DNA of 64,000 nucleotides from Gaertneriomyces semiglobifer (GCA_025558075.1 JAHLKF010000001.1:310001-374000); one strand, 5' to 3'. Shown: positions 44,816-58,788, counted from the stretch's first letter. A program made the numbers and translations. The notes: generated by a model not told the origin, from the letters alone.

Positions 44816-47483
44816 ATGGAGTCTGAAGATCTTCTCCAACTATGCCAGAGGTTTCCCGACGTCGATGCGCTTGCTAATGCGCACGGTCTTCTAGAGCTGC
44901 TATCCGCTCAAAAGCTACAACTCGAAGAACAGGTGCGATTTGCATCAATGTTTTAGCATGCACTATTCCTGACTTTGCAATCATCTTGGCGTATATCAAG
45001 ATAGCTGTCGTTTCGAGAAGGTCACCGGAGAAGATACGGCAACTGCAGGATGCCACCCTCAAAGTAAAGACTGAGTCCCAAAAATTACATGAAAAGCGCT
45101 TTCTGCTACTGCAGCTGCTCCAGCAAATATCTACCGACAATGACCTTATTAACCAGCTTGTGACGACTAAGCGAAAACTTATCCGCTTAGAAACTGCTCG
45201 AGAATATGTTGACGCTCTAGCCAAGGCACAAAATCTTAGGTATTCAACTTGTGGAGCTTGTGCGTAACCTCAAATTCATTGTTTCCCGTAGCTCTCGTAT
45301 ACATCATTTGTTAGATAAGAATCCAGTAGCAGCGTTGGCAGAATACGACGAGCTCCGTGCCCTTACGATAGGCGTACAACGAAAGGGTCCATCGTCCGAG
45401 ACAGGTTTTGCAACATTGCCGGGATTTCCAGACCTACGCACCTACGTTGGAGAGATAACTTTTGGAGCATACGAGAACTTGAAGTCCAAACTCTCGCAGA
45501 AATTGGAACGGTCACTTGAACTTCTCGGCTGGCCCGCACCAGTCGATACCAATACTAAGCATGATGACCTCACTACTTTTCGGAAGGCATTTGCTCAGTT
45601 GCTGCTGCTTCAACATCCGCCAGTGTCACCAGGAGAATCAGATGTCGAGTACCCTCTGCTATTGCCGATGGAAGTCATGCTACGAGCCCCGGTGTTGCAC
45701 TTCAGGTATCATTTTGAGGGCAACCGCCCCACAAACCGACTCGAAAAGCCGGAGTGGGCCTTCACACGGGTTCTGACAGTGATTCGCGAGCACGCCCCGT
45801 TCCTATGCGGACCCGTCCAATCACTCTTAGACGAAGGAGGGTTTCAAGTAGATGCTAAGAATGAGTTCACCCGGGGGCTCGTGACAGCTTTGATGCAAAA
45901 GCTGAGGTTGGATGTTCCTAAACTATTATCTCAGCCTCATCTGTTCTCGCATGCTATCAAAGAAACGATTGAATTCGACCGCGCATTGCGAGAAGTACAT
46001 TTATACGTTGAACCGGCTGGCAGTGGTACTGGCTGTGTTAGCGTTTTTACGGAACAGCCGGAGTGGTTTCAACAGTGGGTGGCAATGGAAACTATAGGTG
46101 CGTTAACTGTTAGTTCAGTTTGTTTCTGTTTGTTTCACGAATTGACCGTGTCTCAGCGGTCAAGGAACAATTCAGAGAAGTGCTTGACAGTGATGAAGCA
46201 TGGGAATTTGCATACGGGAAACTTGACGATGTCGAAGACCTAAAGCCAACTCAGTCTGCAGAAGCAACGATAACTATACTGGAGGTCGTCACAAGTACGT
46301 TAAAACTGATCAGATATCCCACTCTCTCACAACTGACCGCTCTTAAGATCTTTATAAGCTCCTTCCGAATTTTTCTCATCAGCTGGCCTTTTTTAACGAC
46401 ATCCAGTTGGCGTTGTTGGAAGATTATTTGCAAGAAATCAGGACCGGAGTAAAACGGCATTTGAGTACTTTTAACCCGATAAACACTCCCGGTGCTATGC
46501 TTCCCAACAAGTCCTTGCAAATTGAAGGTATATGTCGCTATGCAAGCTCCTTGATATATGTGTCCGACGTATTACGCGAATGGGCAGCACAACCGGTACG
46601 GCGGCTTCCTGTTTTCCTTTTCCGCGTGTTCTGATCTGTCTTGCAGTTCTTTGCGGAATTCTGGGACCAGCTGGTACGACAACAAATGGATCAGGACGCC
46701 CTGGCCACGATCTCGGAGACCGTGTTTGATGAAGTTATTGAAGCATATACGGCGCAAATCGAACGCATCAAAGATATTATTGTCCAGGATGTGTTCAAAG
46801 AATTTGTGGAGGCTCTCTGGAAATATGAGAAACGGTAAGGCATCACTGCACTGTAATTGAAGACAAGATCTTGATCAACACTTCTCTCTCTTCAGTCGCA
46901 GTTGGGCTCCAGTGCATAAAGTGGAAGTAGGAACTGATCTGGAGATTACGCCAGACCTATGTCCAGCCTTGGACATTCTGAGCCATTTCCTCCCTGTAAT
47001 GTATGAGAATCTGCCTTCATCGATATTCCGAGCGGCAATGATAGAGTTGGCAGGACGAGTTGACGAACATCTGTACTCGAGACTAGTGTTGAACGGCCGC
47101 TTCAATCAAGTAGGAGCCGCACAACTTTACCTAGATATGACCAAAGGCATGTGGGGAGGTGTTTTTAAACCTTGGCACAGGAAGCCAGAAGCTGTATTCA
47201 AAAGGTGAGGAACTCGCGTCAGATATTGCGATTATGTTTCATTATTAAACACTGACGGATGCGAAGGATACGAGAATCCCTCACGGTGCTGATGTTACCT
47301 ACGGAGTCTACTACTCCCGGTGAGCCGTCACTTGCCAGCGTCGTGGATGCATTCATCGATCGTGATGAATCCGCTATCCATAACCTTCGGGAAAGGCTGG
47401 AACTCCATTGGCTTACTGATGATGATGTTGAGGCCGTTCTCAACCGGACGACGGCCATGGACAACTTAAACACCGGAATTTGA
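44816..47483 (+). CDS. TIP20: RINT1/TIP20 vesicle tethering protein (Dsl1/NRZ complex)
   Basis: Eight exons: 44816-44932, 45001-45239, 45292-46097, 46157-46294, 46348-46595, 46647-46834, 46896-47204, 47267-47483 (753 aa). RINT1/Tip20 is a subunit of the ER tether that captures Golgi-derived COPI vesicles. A coiled coil spans about 20-110. The family TIP20 domain follows: GEITFGAYENLKSKLSQKLE, LRAPVLHFRYHFEGNRPTNR, KPEWAFTRVL and the C-terminal IELAGRVDEHLYSRLVLNGR and FNQVGAAQLYLDM. RINT1 is also reported as a RAD50-interacting protein in mammals. All junctions keep frame. The starts of ATG12 and this gene are 124 bp apart, divergent. Confidence 0.9.
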
Positions 47484-47599
47484 TGATGCTGCGTTTTGCT
47501 TCTGCGGTGGTTCCCATATGTCAACGAACCCCGTTTATTGAGGTCTTCCGATTCAATCGGATTCGCTTTTATCTTGGATGCAAAGCACGCATCGAAGCC

Positions 47600-50136
47600 T
47601 TACTTCCACTGCACAAATACACCCTTGCACGCGATGCTATTCATGACGCCTACGCCAGGATTAATACGGCGAGCAGTTTTGTCCTGGTTCTCCTTGTTTT
47701 CGTTTTGGGAACAATCGTCGGTAGCGAGACGGCGCCCACCGTTAGAACCAATGCCTCCTGTGCTTGGGTGGTTTTTGAACATTCCTGTCATAAAGAAGCA
47801 TTTCGTAGATGTTCCCTTCGGTGCCGGGCTCGCATCTATGGCATCGTGATGACATCCATAGTCTGATCGTACCGCGGCAAGTAGAGATCGAAGAGCACAT
47901 GGCAAGATGTATCCATCAATTTCCAGTTTGTGCATGGACTCCGTGGTCGACTGGCCAGAGTTAGCTGACTGAAGATTGTATTTCACTCTTTCGTTACGCG
48001 TAATCTTGAAGATGGTTCGTTAGCGTCTAAAAACATAATGGTTTGCAGCGGGGCAGAAATTCTCACGTTGGCAGACTGTAACGCAGCTCCTTTGAATGGG
48101 TCTTTTGATATAAGGGTGGGAAGTCCTGCAGCGCGGAGTTCAATCCGCAAGTCCTTCCAGTCGAGGAGGAAATTGAATAGGCCGTGGACATCGGAATGGC
48201 CCGTAAACATTAACGCCGCTGCCACGGCGTTTACGGTATTTCCTCGGCCGCTCTGCTCACTAGTGACTTCACCCAGCTCCGCTTGCTCAGCAGCCGACAC
48301 CGGGCGCCGCTGCTCGTGATTCAACACTTCGTACTTTACGTCTGTTAATGTGCATGGGTTTTAGGTATGCTTCTGTGAGGATATGTCGTAGTGCATGACC
48401 AACCTTCCTCATTGAGCCGCTTCCGCAACCCGCTACTGCTGGGTGACAATATGGCTCTCACCTCTTGTGAACCAGCACTTTGGAAATTCCAACCTTGATT
48501 TTCTCCCAATAAGAGGACACTGAATTCACTATTAATGTAATAAAAATACCCAGTCAGGTTCGCTCTCAGCGACAGGTAAAGGGATCGAAATGCTTTCTTC
48601 CTGGACACTGCATTATTGGTATGTTGCCACAGAAGAGGCCAGAAGTACGTAGGCTTACCATTGCTCTACGCCGCGCTTGAAGTACTCCAGTTCAATCCCT
48701 TCGTGTTCCTTAAGCGGGCTACCATCTGCTTCTTTTGTCAGAACTTTAGCCATTAATGCAACGTGGGCCGGCGCAGGTTTAGCCGGGGGATATATATAAT
48801 GATACAGATGTGGGTAAATCGTTTTCGCTTCCGTAAGTGGGGGCGTTTTCGTGGCGAATTCCGCTAAATGCTGAACCTCTTCCACCGAGCTTGGTTGATC
48901 AGCGCATTTGAAAGGAGTTTTCGATATCAGCGTGACATGTGTTTTCAAGGACCAATCGACAGGAAAACAGGTAGATGGCTGAATTTTGTAACAGCGGCGA
49001 GTCCTTGGAGCACTTCGAGACCCAGGTAAGTCCTCAGGCTCTTTCTCCGACCTTGACTGGGAATGCGCCATAGGAACATCAGGCGGTGAAGAATTACCGG
49101 CGACGTCCGTCACCGTTGCGATTTCCGCTTCAGTGATATCAGATCTACCTAGGATCTTCCCTGCCAGTAAGTCCAAAAAGCCGAACTTCTTGCTCTCCGT
49201 CGGTGACTCGGGCTCGTCTCCAGGAGAGTCGCTCTGACTTTCATCGCCCTCCTTTGCGGACCTGACATCCTGATAGTCATCGGCCTCCACCTCATCGTGC
49301 TCATTTAGCCACCATGTGTCCTCCTCCTCCATGTCACTCATTTGCGCCTCCACTTCATCCTCCGATAGCTCCTCATCACTATGATCTTTGAAATGTGCGG
49401 CAGCAAAGAAATCCGAACGGCTTCTTTTTGAGGTGCGAACATTCGGCGATATTAATCCAGGGAGAGAATGGATCTTTGATAAACTAGGAACATCTCGCCG
49501 AACGGCCTGTAGGGCGGTCATCACATGTTCTCCAATTTCTGCTAATCCTGGCCCATCAGTTCTTTCGCTACTATCGGCAGTACTCTTGCTTCCAAAGATG
49601 CTGAAGGGATTCCGCCTCTTAACGCATCCTTCCTCCCTAGCCGTTGCCTCTGCTGAAAATGGGTTAAAGTTGGATGGTGGGCATATATCGGAGTGTGACC
49701 TCGGCAAAGCAGGTCCGGAGTGCACAGAAAATGTGCTCCTCGTGCGTCCAAAATTTGAATCAGAAGTCGCAAGGAAGGTAGCGGGGAACTCTGAGGTCGT
49801 TCTTTTGATTGCTGTGGGCGGGGCTTTAAGTACGCCTTTGCCAAAGAGTTTAAACTCGGGTTCCTCAGGCGCTGTTTCAGGTTTAAGCTCAAATGGACTC
49901 GCTCCATTGTTCTTTAAGCCACCAACATATGTATCAAAGCTAGTCTCTGAGGGTTTTGTCACTAGCGGCGGTTTGCCCGGTAAAGAGGTGTTCTCGCCCC
50001 GTGCCCTCTGAACATGCTCGTCCACCGCTGTCGAGCCTGACCCGCTTGTTTCTCGCCTCCGCTTTTGGAGTTGCTTTTGCCTCACAGCCGCTAGATCCAG
50101 CGGCCTTTTTTTAGTCCTGCATGATGGCTCGCTCAT
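47600..50136 (-). CDS. DONSON: DONSON homologue, replicative helicase assembly factor
   Basis: Four exons: 50136-48659, 48600-48404, 48341-47998, 47950-47600 (789 aa). About 400 N-terminal residues are disordered, Ser/Glu-rich and basic at the start (RTKKRPLDLAAVRQKQLQKR). The conserved part then begins: VDWSLKTHVTLISKTPFKCA, WKKAFRSLYLSLRANLTGYF, YINSEFSVLLLG, LRKRLNEEG, HGLFNFLLDWKDLR, LPTLISKDPFKGAALQSANV and LEIDGYILPCALRSLL. These match DONSON block by block. DONSON brings GINS and Pol epsilon to MCM to build the CMG helicase in animals. The 47-nt intron (47951-47997) is needed to pass an in-frame TGA. The last 60 residues are poorly conserved and may hide another splice. Confidence 0.85.
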
Positions 50137-50255
50137 TGAGAACAGACGCCCAGCAGTTGAGAAAACTCTCAAGAAATTACAAGCTGCGAAACGCGAACTG
50201 AAGTCGCCCGATCGCACATCAGACAACGACGAGAGCAGGAGACCTTGAAAACGTT

Positions 50256-51432
50256 ATGTCTTCGACAGAGTTTGCTCACGGGATAGAAGCTGTTGCCCGA
50301 GCGACGTCTCCCACGTTGGAGGACGGGTATCCCGGCGACTATGTGTTTCCAACGGGCAAACTTGATGCATGGGATAAAGATGGTAATGTGGATCTGTAGC
50401 TTGACATCGGCTTCCAAAGTCTAATTACCATTACACATGTTTACAGTTGGAGATGCAACACAGCCCGTGGTGTTAGTTGCTTGCGGCTCTTTCTCTCCCG
50501 TGACTAATCTACACCTGAGAATGTTTGGTATAGTTTCGTTCACTGAGCACATCCTTATCGTCGATGACCTCCAATGTATTCCGAATAGAAATGGCAAAGG
50601 ATTACTTGTCGTCACATCCGTCGTTCGAGCTACTTGGAGGATATTTCTCTCCTGTCTCCGATGAGTATAACAAACCCGGACTTGTTTCGTGGCACCACAG
50701 AGTTGAGATGTTACGAAAGGCAACTAAGGAGAGCCACTGGTTAGAAGTGGATGAGTGGGAAGCCAGAGGACCATACCGCCGCACGCTTTGGGTGTTAGAG
50801 CACTTTGAGAGAATGCTGAACCGAGATCTGGAAGGTAGATCTAGCCCTATCGTGTAAAACCTGCACCGGCCGACTTAGCTGCATCATACCTGCTAGTGGG
50901 ACGCCGACGTATCAAACCGATGCTCTTAGCGGGCAGTGATTTAATTCAAAGCTTTGCGGTTCCGAACCTATGGCGCGAAAAAGATGTACGTGCGTTATTT
51001 ACAAATCTTGGGGTGGTTCTAGCGCTAACCTAGGGATAATATGTAGCTTCAGCGAATAGTGGGAGATTACGGGTGCGTGATCATTGAACGCCCTGGATCT
51101 GATGTTAGTGACTACTTGATCCAGAGTGATGTGTTATGGAATCACCGGGTTAGTTAGCTCCTGTGTACGTGTCGAGATTTTGACTGACGAGCGACGCCTA
51201 GAAAAATGTCCACACGGTTCGTCAACACATCCAGAATGATATTTCATCCACGAAAATCCGACTCTTCATCAGCCGTGGCCTAAGTATTCGTTATCTCTTG
51301 CCGGATGCGGTCGTGAAGTACATCGAAACGCATGGTCTTTACCGGCGGGAAGTTGAAAAAACACCAAAGATTGGACATAAACGAACGCATGAAGAGGAAA
51401 CGGAAACAGCCAAAAAGCGCCGGCAATCGTGA
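50256..51432 (+). CDS. NMA1: Nicotinamide/nicotinate mononucleotide adenylyltransferase
   Basis: Six exons: 50256-50382, 50447-50527, 50589-50834, 50897-50985, 51047-51148, 51202-51432 (291 aa). NMNAT transfers AMP from ATP to NMN or NaMN, the last shared step of NAD synthesis. The nucleotidyltransferase motif [14 protein letters not shown] is at about 54-67. [37 protein letters not shown] and [20 protein letters not shown] follow, and the second ATP motif is [11 protein letters not shown] Lys/Arg-rich tail (ETAKKRRQS) could be a nuclear signal. Exons 3-5 are held together by the conserved blocks. The gene is divergent from DONSON, with 119 bp between starts. Confidence 0.94.
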
Positions 51433-51838
51433 CGCACTTGGAGACTGGCAACTGACCTCATGGCAGAAAGTCAAATCCGGGCATCACCAGCCGGGAATTA
51501 CCATGACTTGTCAGTGGGAGTGCGAGTGAATCAGAACTGAGAAGGGAAAACCAAGCGAATACCTCGGCTGACGCAGTTGGATGATAATATTAATGTAGAC
51601 ATACCTTGTATAGTACAACGATCGCAGCATGATGCCAGATTTGCAGTCTAGTCTTTCCCCGTTATGGAGCTGCCTAGAGAATTAAGGTAGTACAGGCACA
51701 AGTCAAGGATTGTGGGGCCGACTCGTCATTGTGAATGTTTCAGCTACTTATGTGGTATCACAATGAAACGATGCAACTGGGATATCTGCGTGGATTCTTT
51801 TATACACTATTATGATATTATTTCGACATAGCAACAGA
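51433..51838. other. Convergent intergenic stretch
   Basis: About 400 bases between the stop codons of NMNAT (+) and LSG1 (-). The terminal part is AT-rich. No open frame with family resemblance. Confidence 0.5.
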
Positions 51839-53776
51839 CTATTCAATAGCAGTCCAGTTCGTCCGCTGCTTACCGCGTCTTTTGTTTTTTTTATCATGCG
51901 CCTTGCTGCCTTTCGCTCCCACCTCCGCGCCAGCCTGATGCGGATACAAAGTAACTCTACTGAAACTGCCCGATGCATGTTTGCCCATTATACCCGCGCG
52001 TATTTCCGTCGGTTCGAAGAATGCCTTGTCGACGGTTGCAGACCCATGTGGTGCCTTATTTCCGGCCACACCACCTGAAGGCATCGCCAAAGCTGGGTCA
52101 ACGACCTTCCGTCTTTTGAACCGTTCGGATGCGTACATGGGTTCGTTGAACTTCTCTGAATCGATCCCTGGCGGCGGATGTGCGTATAACACTTTCCCGT
52201 TTACATAGTCCTTGAGAATGTATCGAGCTGCTCGCGCTTCGTCGGGGTTACCCTGACTGCTTTTGGTAAACCCTCTCGCGATAGCGTAAGCCATCAGTAA
52301 CTCTGTGCCAGTAGGTTGTCTGTCCTCATCCTCCCCATCCAATCCTTTTGTTCGGATACGCATCCCATAAACATTTTCCAACACCCATTTTGGGACTCTC
52401 TGAGCCACTAAATGACTTGGTCCCGTGAACTCCCGGAGTTGGTCAATAGGTAGAATGCCATTACAAACCAGATCCGCCTTTGTGGACGTAAACGACGGGA
52501 AAACCAATCCTGGACAGTCGCAAAGAATCATGTCCTCTGATAAATGAATGGTTTGGAAGTGCTTGGTTTTTCCGGGTGTTGATGAGACTGTGACTTTTTT
52601 GGCACCAACCAATGCGTTCAGCGTCGAGGATTTACCAACGTTCGGGTATCCAACAAATCCAATAATGCTTTTATGCTTGCCGGAATCAGCTGGGCGTAAC
52701 GACTCAGGACATTCGCGTTCTAGAAGAGCAATCAAATCTTCAGCTCCTATAATCCGTGCGCGCTCGGGAACGTCGGACTCGTTGGCTGTCTCAGTAAGAC
52801 CTGTGAAGGAGCCGCGCCTAGTACTTTTGGGTGCCGGTTGTGGTGCTTCTTCTGCCACTGGCTCGTCATCATCGTCGCTGTCATCATCGCTTTCCTCGCC
52901 ATCTCCAACAGCTGCAGTCTTCTCTGCTTCTGCAAGCGCTTCAGCAGCTTTCCGTGCTTCATCTTCTGCCTCAAGCTTCTCCCTTGCCAGAGCCGCCGAG
53001 AAAAAGGTATACTGGATGCCCTGTGCGTCAAAGTAATCCGCCCATTGCAATCGTTGCTCGATGGTTAACATGTCCGCCTTATTGACTAATAGCAAATTCT
53101 TCTTTCGCGGGTCTACTTCTTTAACATACGCCTCCAAATCAGTAGACCGGAACAAGACAGGATTCCGAGAATCTACGATTTGCACGATCAAATCGGACCT
53201 CTCAATCACACGCCACAATTGCCGCCATACTTCTAAATTGCGCTCATACGGAGTCATCAATAATCCCTTATCCTCTTCCAAAGTAACCAGCCCACGTCGC
53301 CACTCCAGAAATGAGATATTCTCACGTCGTTTCAGTTCGTCTGGCGTGGTGGTGGAATCCCACGGTGGCCTCCTAGGCACTGTAAGCAGGTGTTTGTGTT
53401 CTTTTTGTTGTTGTAGTGACTGCTGCTCTTCTTCCGGTGTGAGAAGGTAGGGATTGTTGTATGCATTGGATATAACTGTGATGTTCATTTTTTCGGCGGT
53501 AAAGTCGGTTCCAGCCAACTGTGCAGTGCTAAGGAAGGCTTCCAGGTCATTCTCTTGAGTAATAGACTGCATTTTTGTCCAATTTGTCGTCGAGTCGTCC
53601 ACTTCTGCTGTATGCTGCAATAAAGAGAGTTATCGCTAAGTATGGTTTCTCTCGATGATGAACAATACATCCTAACTTACTCTAATAGATCCGTCAGGAT
53701 TAACATGCGTGTTGGAAGTGAACCTTGACCTCATCAAGGCCTTGCCGAGGCCAGCCTTCTTCTTACTTGTCGGCAT
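51839..53776 (-). CDS. LSG1: LSG1, circularly permuted GTPase of 60S maturation
   Basis: Two exons, 53776-53681 and 53614-51839 (623 aa). Lsg1 releases the export adaptor Nmd3 from pre-60S subunits in the cytoplasm. The GTPase motifs occur in permuted order: G4 LLLVNKADML near residue 210, then G1 GFVGYPNVGKSSTLNALVG near 350, then G3 MILCDCPGLVFPSF near 390. A highly acidic insert (SDDDSDDDDEP) lies between G4 and G1. The first exon gives the family start (MPTSKKKAGLGKALMRSRF). The Arg/Lys-rich C-terminus (KKNKRRGKQRTNW) probably contacts rRNA. Confidence 0.95.
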
Positions 53777-54046
53777 GCCCATCGTGAATTTTGTTTCCTG
53801 GGTAAGTGATGGCGTTGGTTTCCTTGTGCAGTGCTTTGTTGGAAGTCCTCCCGTCGACGGTTTATTATGCGTTGGCAGTTTAGAAATGCGCCAAAAAGAA
53901 GCACGGCGTCACGTGACTGCTTCAACTCCGCAAACACGTCCAAGTTCCAACGTTGTCGAATCATGGAGCGACGCTTTTTCTCAATAATTCTTTATTGCAT
54001 GAGAAGAATGTAACATATACAATGGCAACTGCTATATATTAACCAA

Positions 54047-55828
54047 TTACATGACCTCCACGGTCTTGATACCCAGTAACCCTAATCCAGTTTTCAAAGT
54101 TGTCGCAGTGGCTTCACACAACCTCAGCCGAGTTTCCCGCATGTTTCCTTCACTCTTGAGAACTGGGCAGGCATCGTAGAACTTGGTGTATGTGGTGGCG
54201 AGCTTGTAGAGATACCCACACAAGTGGTGCGGGCATGAAGTGTTGACCACGTTCTGCAGTTCATCGGGGAACTGTAAGAGGACAAGTGCGAGAGTGTGCT
54301 CGGCAGGGTGTGTAATGGTCAATCCTGAGTCTAGTGAAACGGCAGACATCTGTACCGACAAGCTCACAGCGCCACGCGCTACTGAACGCGAGCGAGTGTA
54401 TGCGTACATGAGATACGGCGCAGTGTCACCCTCAAATCGCAGCATGGCATCAATGTCGAAGACGTAATCCCTCTCGCGATTCTTGCTCAGGTCGGCGTAC
54501 TTGACGGCTCCAATTCCGACACCCTTTGCGATGTCCCTCAGCTGCTCGTCAGAGAATCGGTCTGCCTCAGCACGCTGATTGTTCTTGTCAGCAGCCAGTT
54601 GATAGGCACGTTCGATCGCCGAATCAATGAGTTCAGCGAGCTTAACCGTACCACCGGTGCGAGTCTTGAAGGGCTTCTTGTCTTTACCCATCATCGTGCC
54701 AAATCCGACGTGCTGGATGACAACATTGTCGGGCAGGAAGCCACCTCGACGGGATACATCGAACAGCTGCTTGAAGTGAAGTGCCTGTCGATTGTCCACA
54801 ACATAGAGTAGCTTTGTGCCTTTCAGAGCATTTACACGGTAGCGGATGGCAGCAAGATCCGTGGCAGCGTACCCGAAACCATCACCGCCCTTCTGCACCA
54901 TGAAAATGGGCTTGCCCTTGCCGAAGTCCTTTTGAAATGCTGGCGTGTATACAACTTTCGCCCCGTCGTCTACAACGATAAGCCCAGCCTTGTCGAGATC
55001 TGCAACAACATTGTGGAGGTCATTGTTGTAAGAACTTTCACCTCGTACATCCGATGGTTGTAGCAAGACCCCAAGGGTGTCGTAGATTGTCTGAGAGTGT
55101 CTGATTGACACATCCAAAATCTTCTTCCATAGTTGCAGAATCTCTTCTTCACCGCCTTGCAATTTCACGACGTACTCCCTGGCCCGCTCTTTGAACTCAG
55201 GCTCGCTGTCAAATCTGATCTTTGCCTGAACATATAGTTGCTCCAAGTCTTGTAATTCATCCAGATTTACGTCGTTGGTGTCCAGGACATGCGCAATCAG
55301 CATACCAAACTGTGTTCCCCAGTCGCCAACGTGGTTTTGGCGAACGACCTCTGCTCCCAAAAACATATATACACGGGCAATAGCGTCACCGATAATCGTT
55401 GAGCGGAGATGCCCAACATGCATCTCCTTTGCCAAGTTCGGACTAGAGTAGTCGATCACTACTCGTTCCTGCGTTAATTTTTCCGCTCCCAAGGTCGGTT
55501 CCTCGCCACTCCAGTAGATTTCGCCAATCCTCTTGCCCAGCCATTGGTCGTCGACCGTAACGTTGATAAATCCAGGGCCATCGACAGCGGCACCGCTAGC
55601 CAATCCTTTTAGATCCAATTGCTCTATAACCTTTTGAGCTAGCTCTTTTGGGTCTTGCTTCAATCGCTTGGCTGCGGCAAAGACACCCTTGATCTGAAGA
55701 TCGCCATGTCCCTTTGGACCACCAGCTGCCCACTCAACCGCAGTGACATTTGGAAACTCTATAGCAGCAGGGACTACGGCCTTTAGAGCCGTAAGGAGGC
55801 GGGCTTGTATCTGCTTTGGAAGGCTCAT
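54047..55828 (-). CDS. Arginyl-tRNA synthetase, bacterial-like type
   Basis: Intronless, 593 aa. The class I HIGH motif appears as HVGHLRSTIIGDAIAR at about 125. Instead of KMSKS there is GTMMGKDKKPFKTRTGG. The sequence then reads GIGAVKYADLSKNRERDYVF and AYTRSRSVARG, ending with an anticodon-binding helical domain (LCGYLYKLATTYTKFYDACP). These blocks look closer to the enterobacterial enzyme than to yeast Rrs1. It charges tRNA-Arg; whether it serves the cytosol, mitochondria or both is unclear, as no obvious presequence follows the ATG at 55828. The open frame extends 14 codons further upstream without an ATG. Absence of introns in an intron-rich region is worth noting. Confidence 0.92.
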   Translation of the reverse strand: MSLPKQIQARLLTALKAVVPAAIEFPNVTAVEWAAGGPKGHGDLQIKGVFAAAKRLKQDPKELAQKVIEQLDLKGLASGAAVDGPGFINVTVDDQWLGKRIGEIYWSGEEPTLGAEKLTQERVVIDYSSPNLAKEMHVGHLRSTIIGDAIARVYMFLGAEVVRQNHVGDWGTQFGMLIAHVLDTNDVNLDELQDLEQLYVQAKIRFDSEPEFKERAREYVVKLQGGEEEILQLWKKILDVSIRHSQTIYDTLGVLLQPSDVRGESSYNNDLHNVVADLDKAGLIVVDDGAKVVYTPAFQKDFGKGKPIFMVQKGGDGFGYAATDLAAIRYRVNALKGTKLLYVVDNRQALHFKQLFDVSRRGGFLPDNVVIQHVGFGTMMGKDKKPFKTRTGGTVKLAELIDSAIERAYQLAADKNNQRAEADRFSDEQLRDIAKGVGIGAVKYADLSKNRERDYVFDIDAMLRFEGDTAPYLMYAYTRSRSVARGAVSLSVQMSAVSLDSGLTITHPAEHTLALVLLQFPDELQNVVNTSCPHHLCGYLYKLATTYTKFYDACPVLKSEGNMRETRLRLCEATATTLKTGLGLLGIKTVEVM

Positions 55829-56173
55829 TTTCCGAGTAATAACTTGCAGTGATGAGGGGAAAATCACCAATCCTCACACAGTAACAATGATCGCAAGATG
55901 GAAACCCGTCCTGCCGATCTTTTTATGTGTTGCCGTCTCAATGTGCGTTGTGGTGTTGCGCAGGAGCTGGTGTTAAAAAAGAATTCACTGGCCATTTTCC
56001 ACGCATCTTCCCCATGGTGATTCTTTCGATACAGCAAAAACCAAATCATCAGAAAACTGCCTGGCTGAACGATATCACATTTCGTACCGATATTATCGTA
56101 GTTAGCAAACGGCAGTTGGTGTTTTGCTTCTTTTTCCGTTAGGAAATCGGATATACTTTCGAGAATCTTCAAC

Positions 56174-56731
56174 ATGTCCCTGCCCGTGGAAGCCGAACGG
56201 CTGGACTTGTTCACAAAAGTAGTGCACACAGTCTTCAAACGATGGACTGCGCTACAGCTTGCCATTGCGAACGCCAACTTCCCATCAGGTCACCGCACTC
56301 AAGAACTCGCAGAGCATACGTTAGAGTTTTTCTCGCAGCACAAAACGGAGGTTTATCCGGACGAGATTGCCGAAAATCTGAAAGACTTTTTTGATGAGAT
56401 ATTTGATGTGGAATTAGAAGATGGCAGCCCAGAGCAGATTGGAAAGTCGCTAGTACGCATGTATAGGGAGGTTGTGATTGATGGAAACCTTGAAGAAGCC
56501 CGCAAGTTGGTACAGAGTGCTGTTGCCACAAGTTCCTTGGCCCATAGCAAGGTAGAAAAGGACGACGACAGTGATAGCGATGATGAAGACGAGGCGGCGC
56601 CGGGCGCGCAATCAGCGGATCAAATGGACGTGGATTCATCGCAGGCGGCTGTACCAAGGCCACGCCCAGAACCAGTCGTCGACGAAGACGGGTTTGAGCT
56701 TGTCCAGCGAAAGGGCAGAAGAAAACACTAA
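56174..56731 (+). CDS. TSR2: Pre-rRNA processing protein TSR2
   Basis: Intronless, 185 aa. Tsr2 escorts ribosomal protein eS26 to the pre-40S subunit and acts in 20S pre-rRNA processing. The family domain covers about residues 10-95: VVHTVFKRWTALQLAIANAN, EFFSQHKTEVYPDEIAENLK and QIGKSLVRMYREVVIDGN. An acidic spacer (DDDSDSDDEDEA) leads to the conserved C-terminal motif VVDEDGFELVQRKGRRKH. It ends 57 bp from the RuvB-like 1 stop codon, tail to tail, so the two transcripts probably overlap. Confidence 0.93.
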   Translation: MSLPVEAERLDLFTKVVHTVFKRWTALQLAIANANFPSGHRTQELAEHTLEFFSQHKTEVYPDEIAENLKDFFDEIFDVELEDGSPEQIGKSLVRMYREVVIDGNLEEARKLVQSAVATSSLAHSKVEKDDDSDSDDEDEAAPGAQSADQMDVDSSQAAVPRPRPEPVVDEDGFELVQRKGRRKH

Positions 56732-56788
56732 TACCTCAGCTTCGTAGTAATATTTAAATAGTTCTGTATACAAGTAGCATAGTGCCTC

Positions 56789-58492
<1,704 letters not shown>

Positions 58493-58788
58493 TTTGGATA
58501 CGTTCCCTTCGTATAAGCAGTAATACTGTTCCTCTCAATGCCTTCGGGAGTTCAGCAGAATCTGCCTTGGATTGTTCATCGTTTCGCTTTGCAGAGAATC
58601 GGTGCGCAGCGATTAAAATGTGACATCGATAACAAAACTGAACCAGCTGTTCGGACACCCCGGACCAAAAGATTTCGAGTTCGTTTCTTTGAAGCTGCCA
58701 CAGAACGGAGCGCCTGTGAAGCAATAGCAGTTAAGGACCTCTGGGTGACTATGTGGAGGGCGGTGAGAAGAGGAGAGGATATATCAGG

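Noticed and set aside
49388..50011. 207-codon plus-strand frame
   Set aside because: Antisense to the disordered N-terminal half of DONSON; Ser/Gly-rich mirror with no motif.
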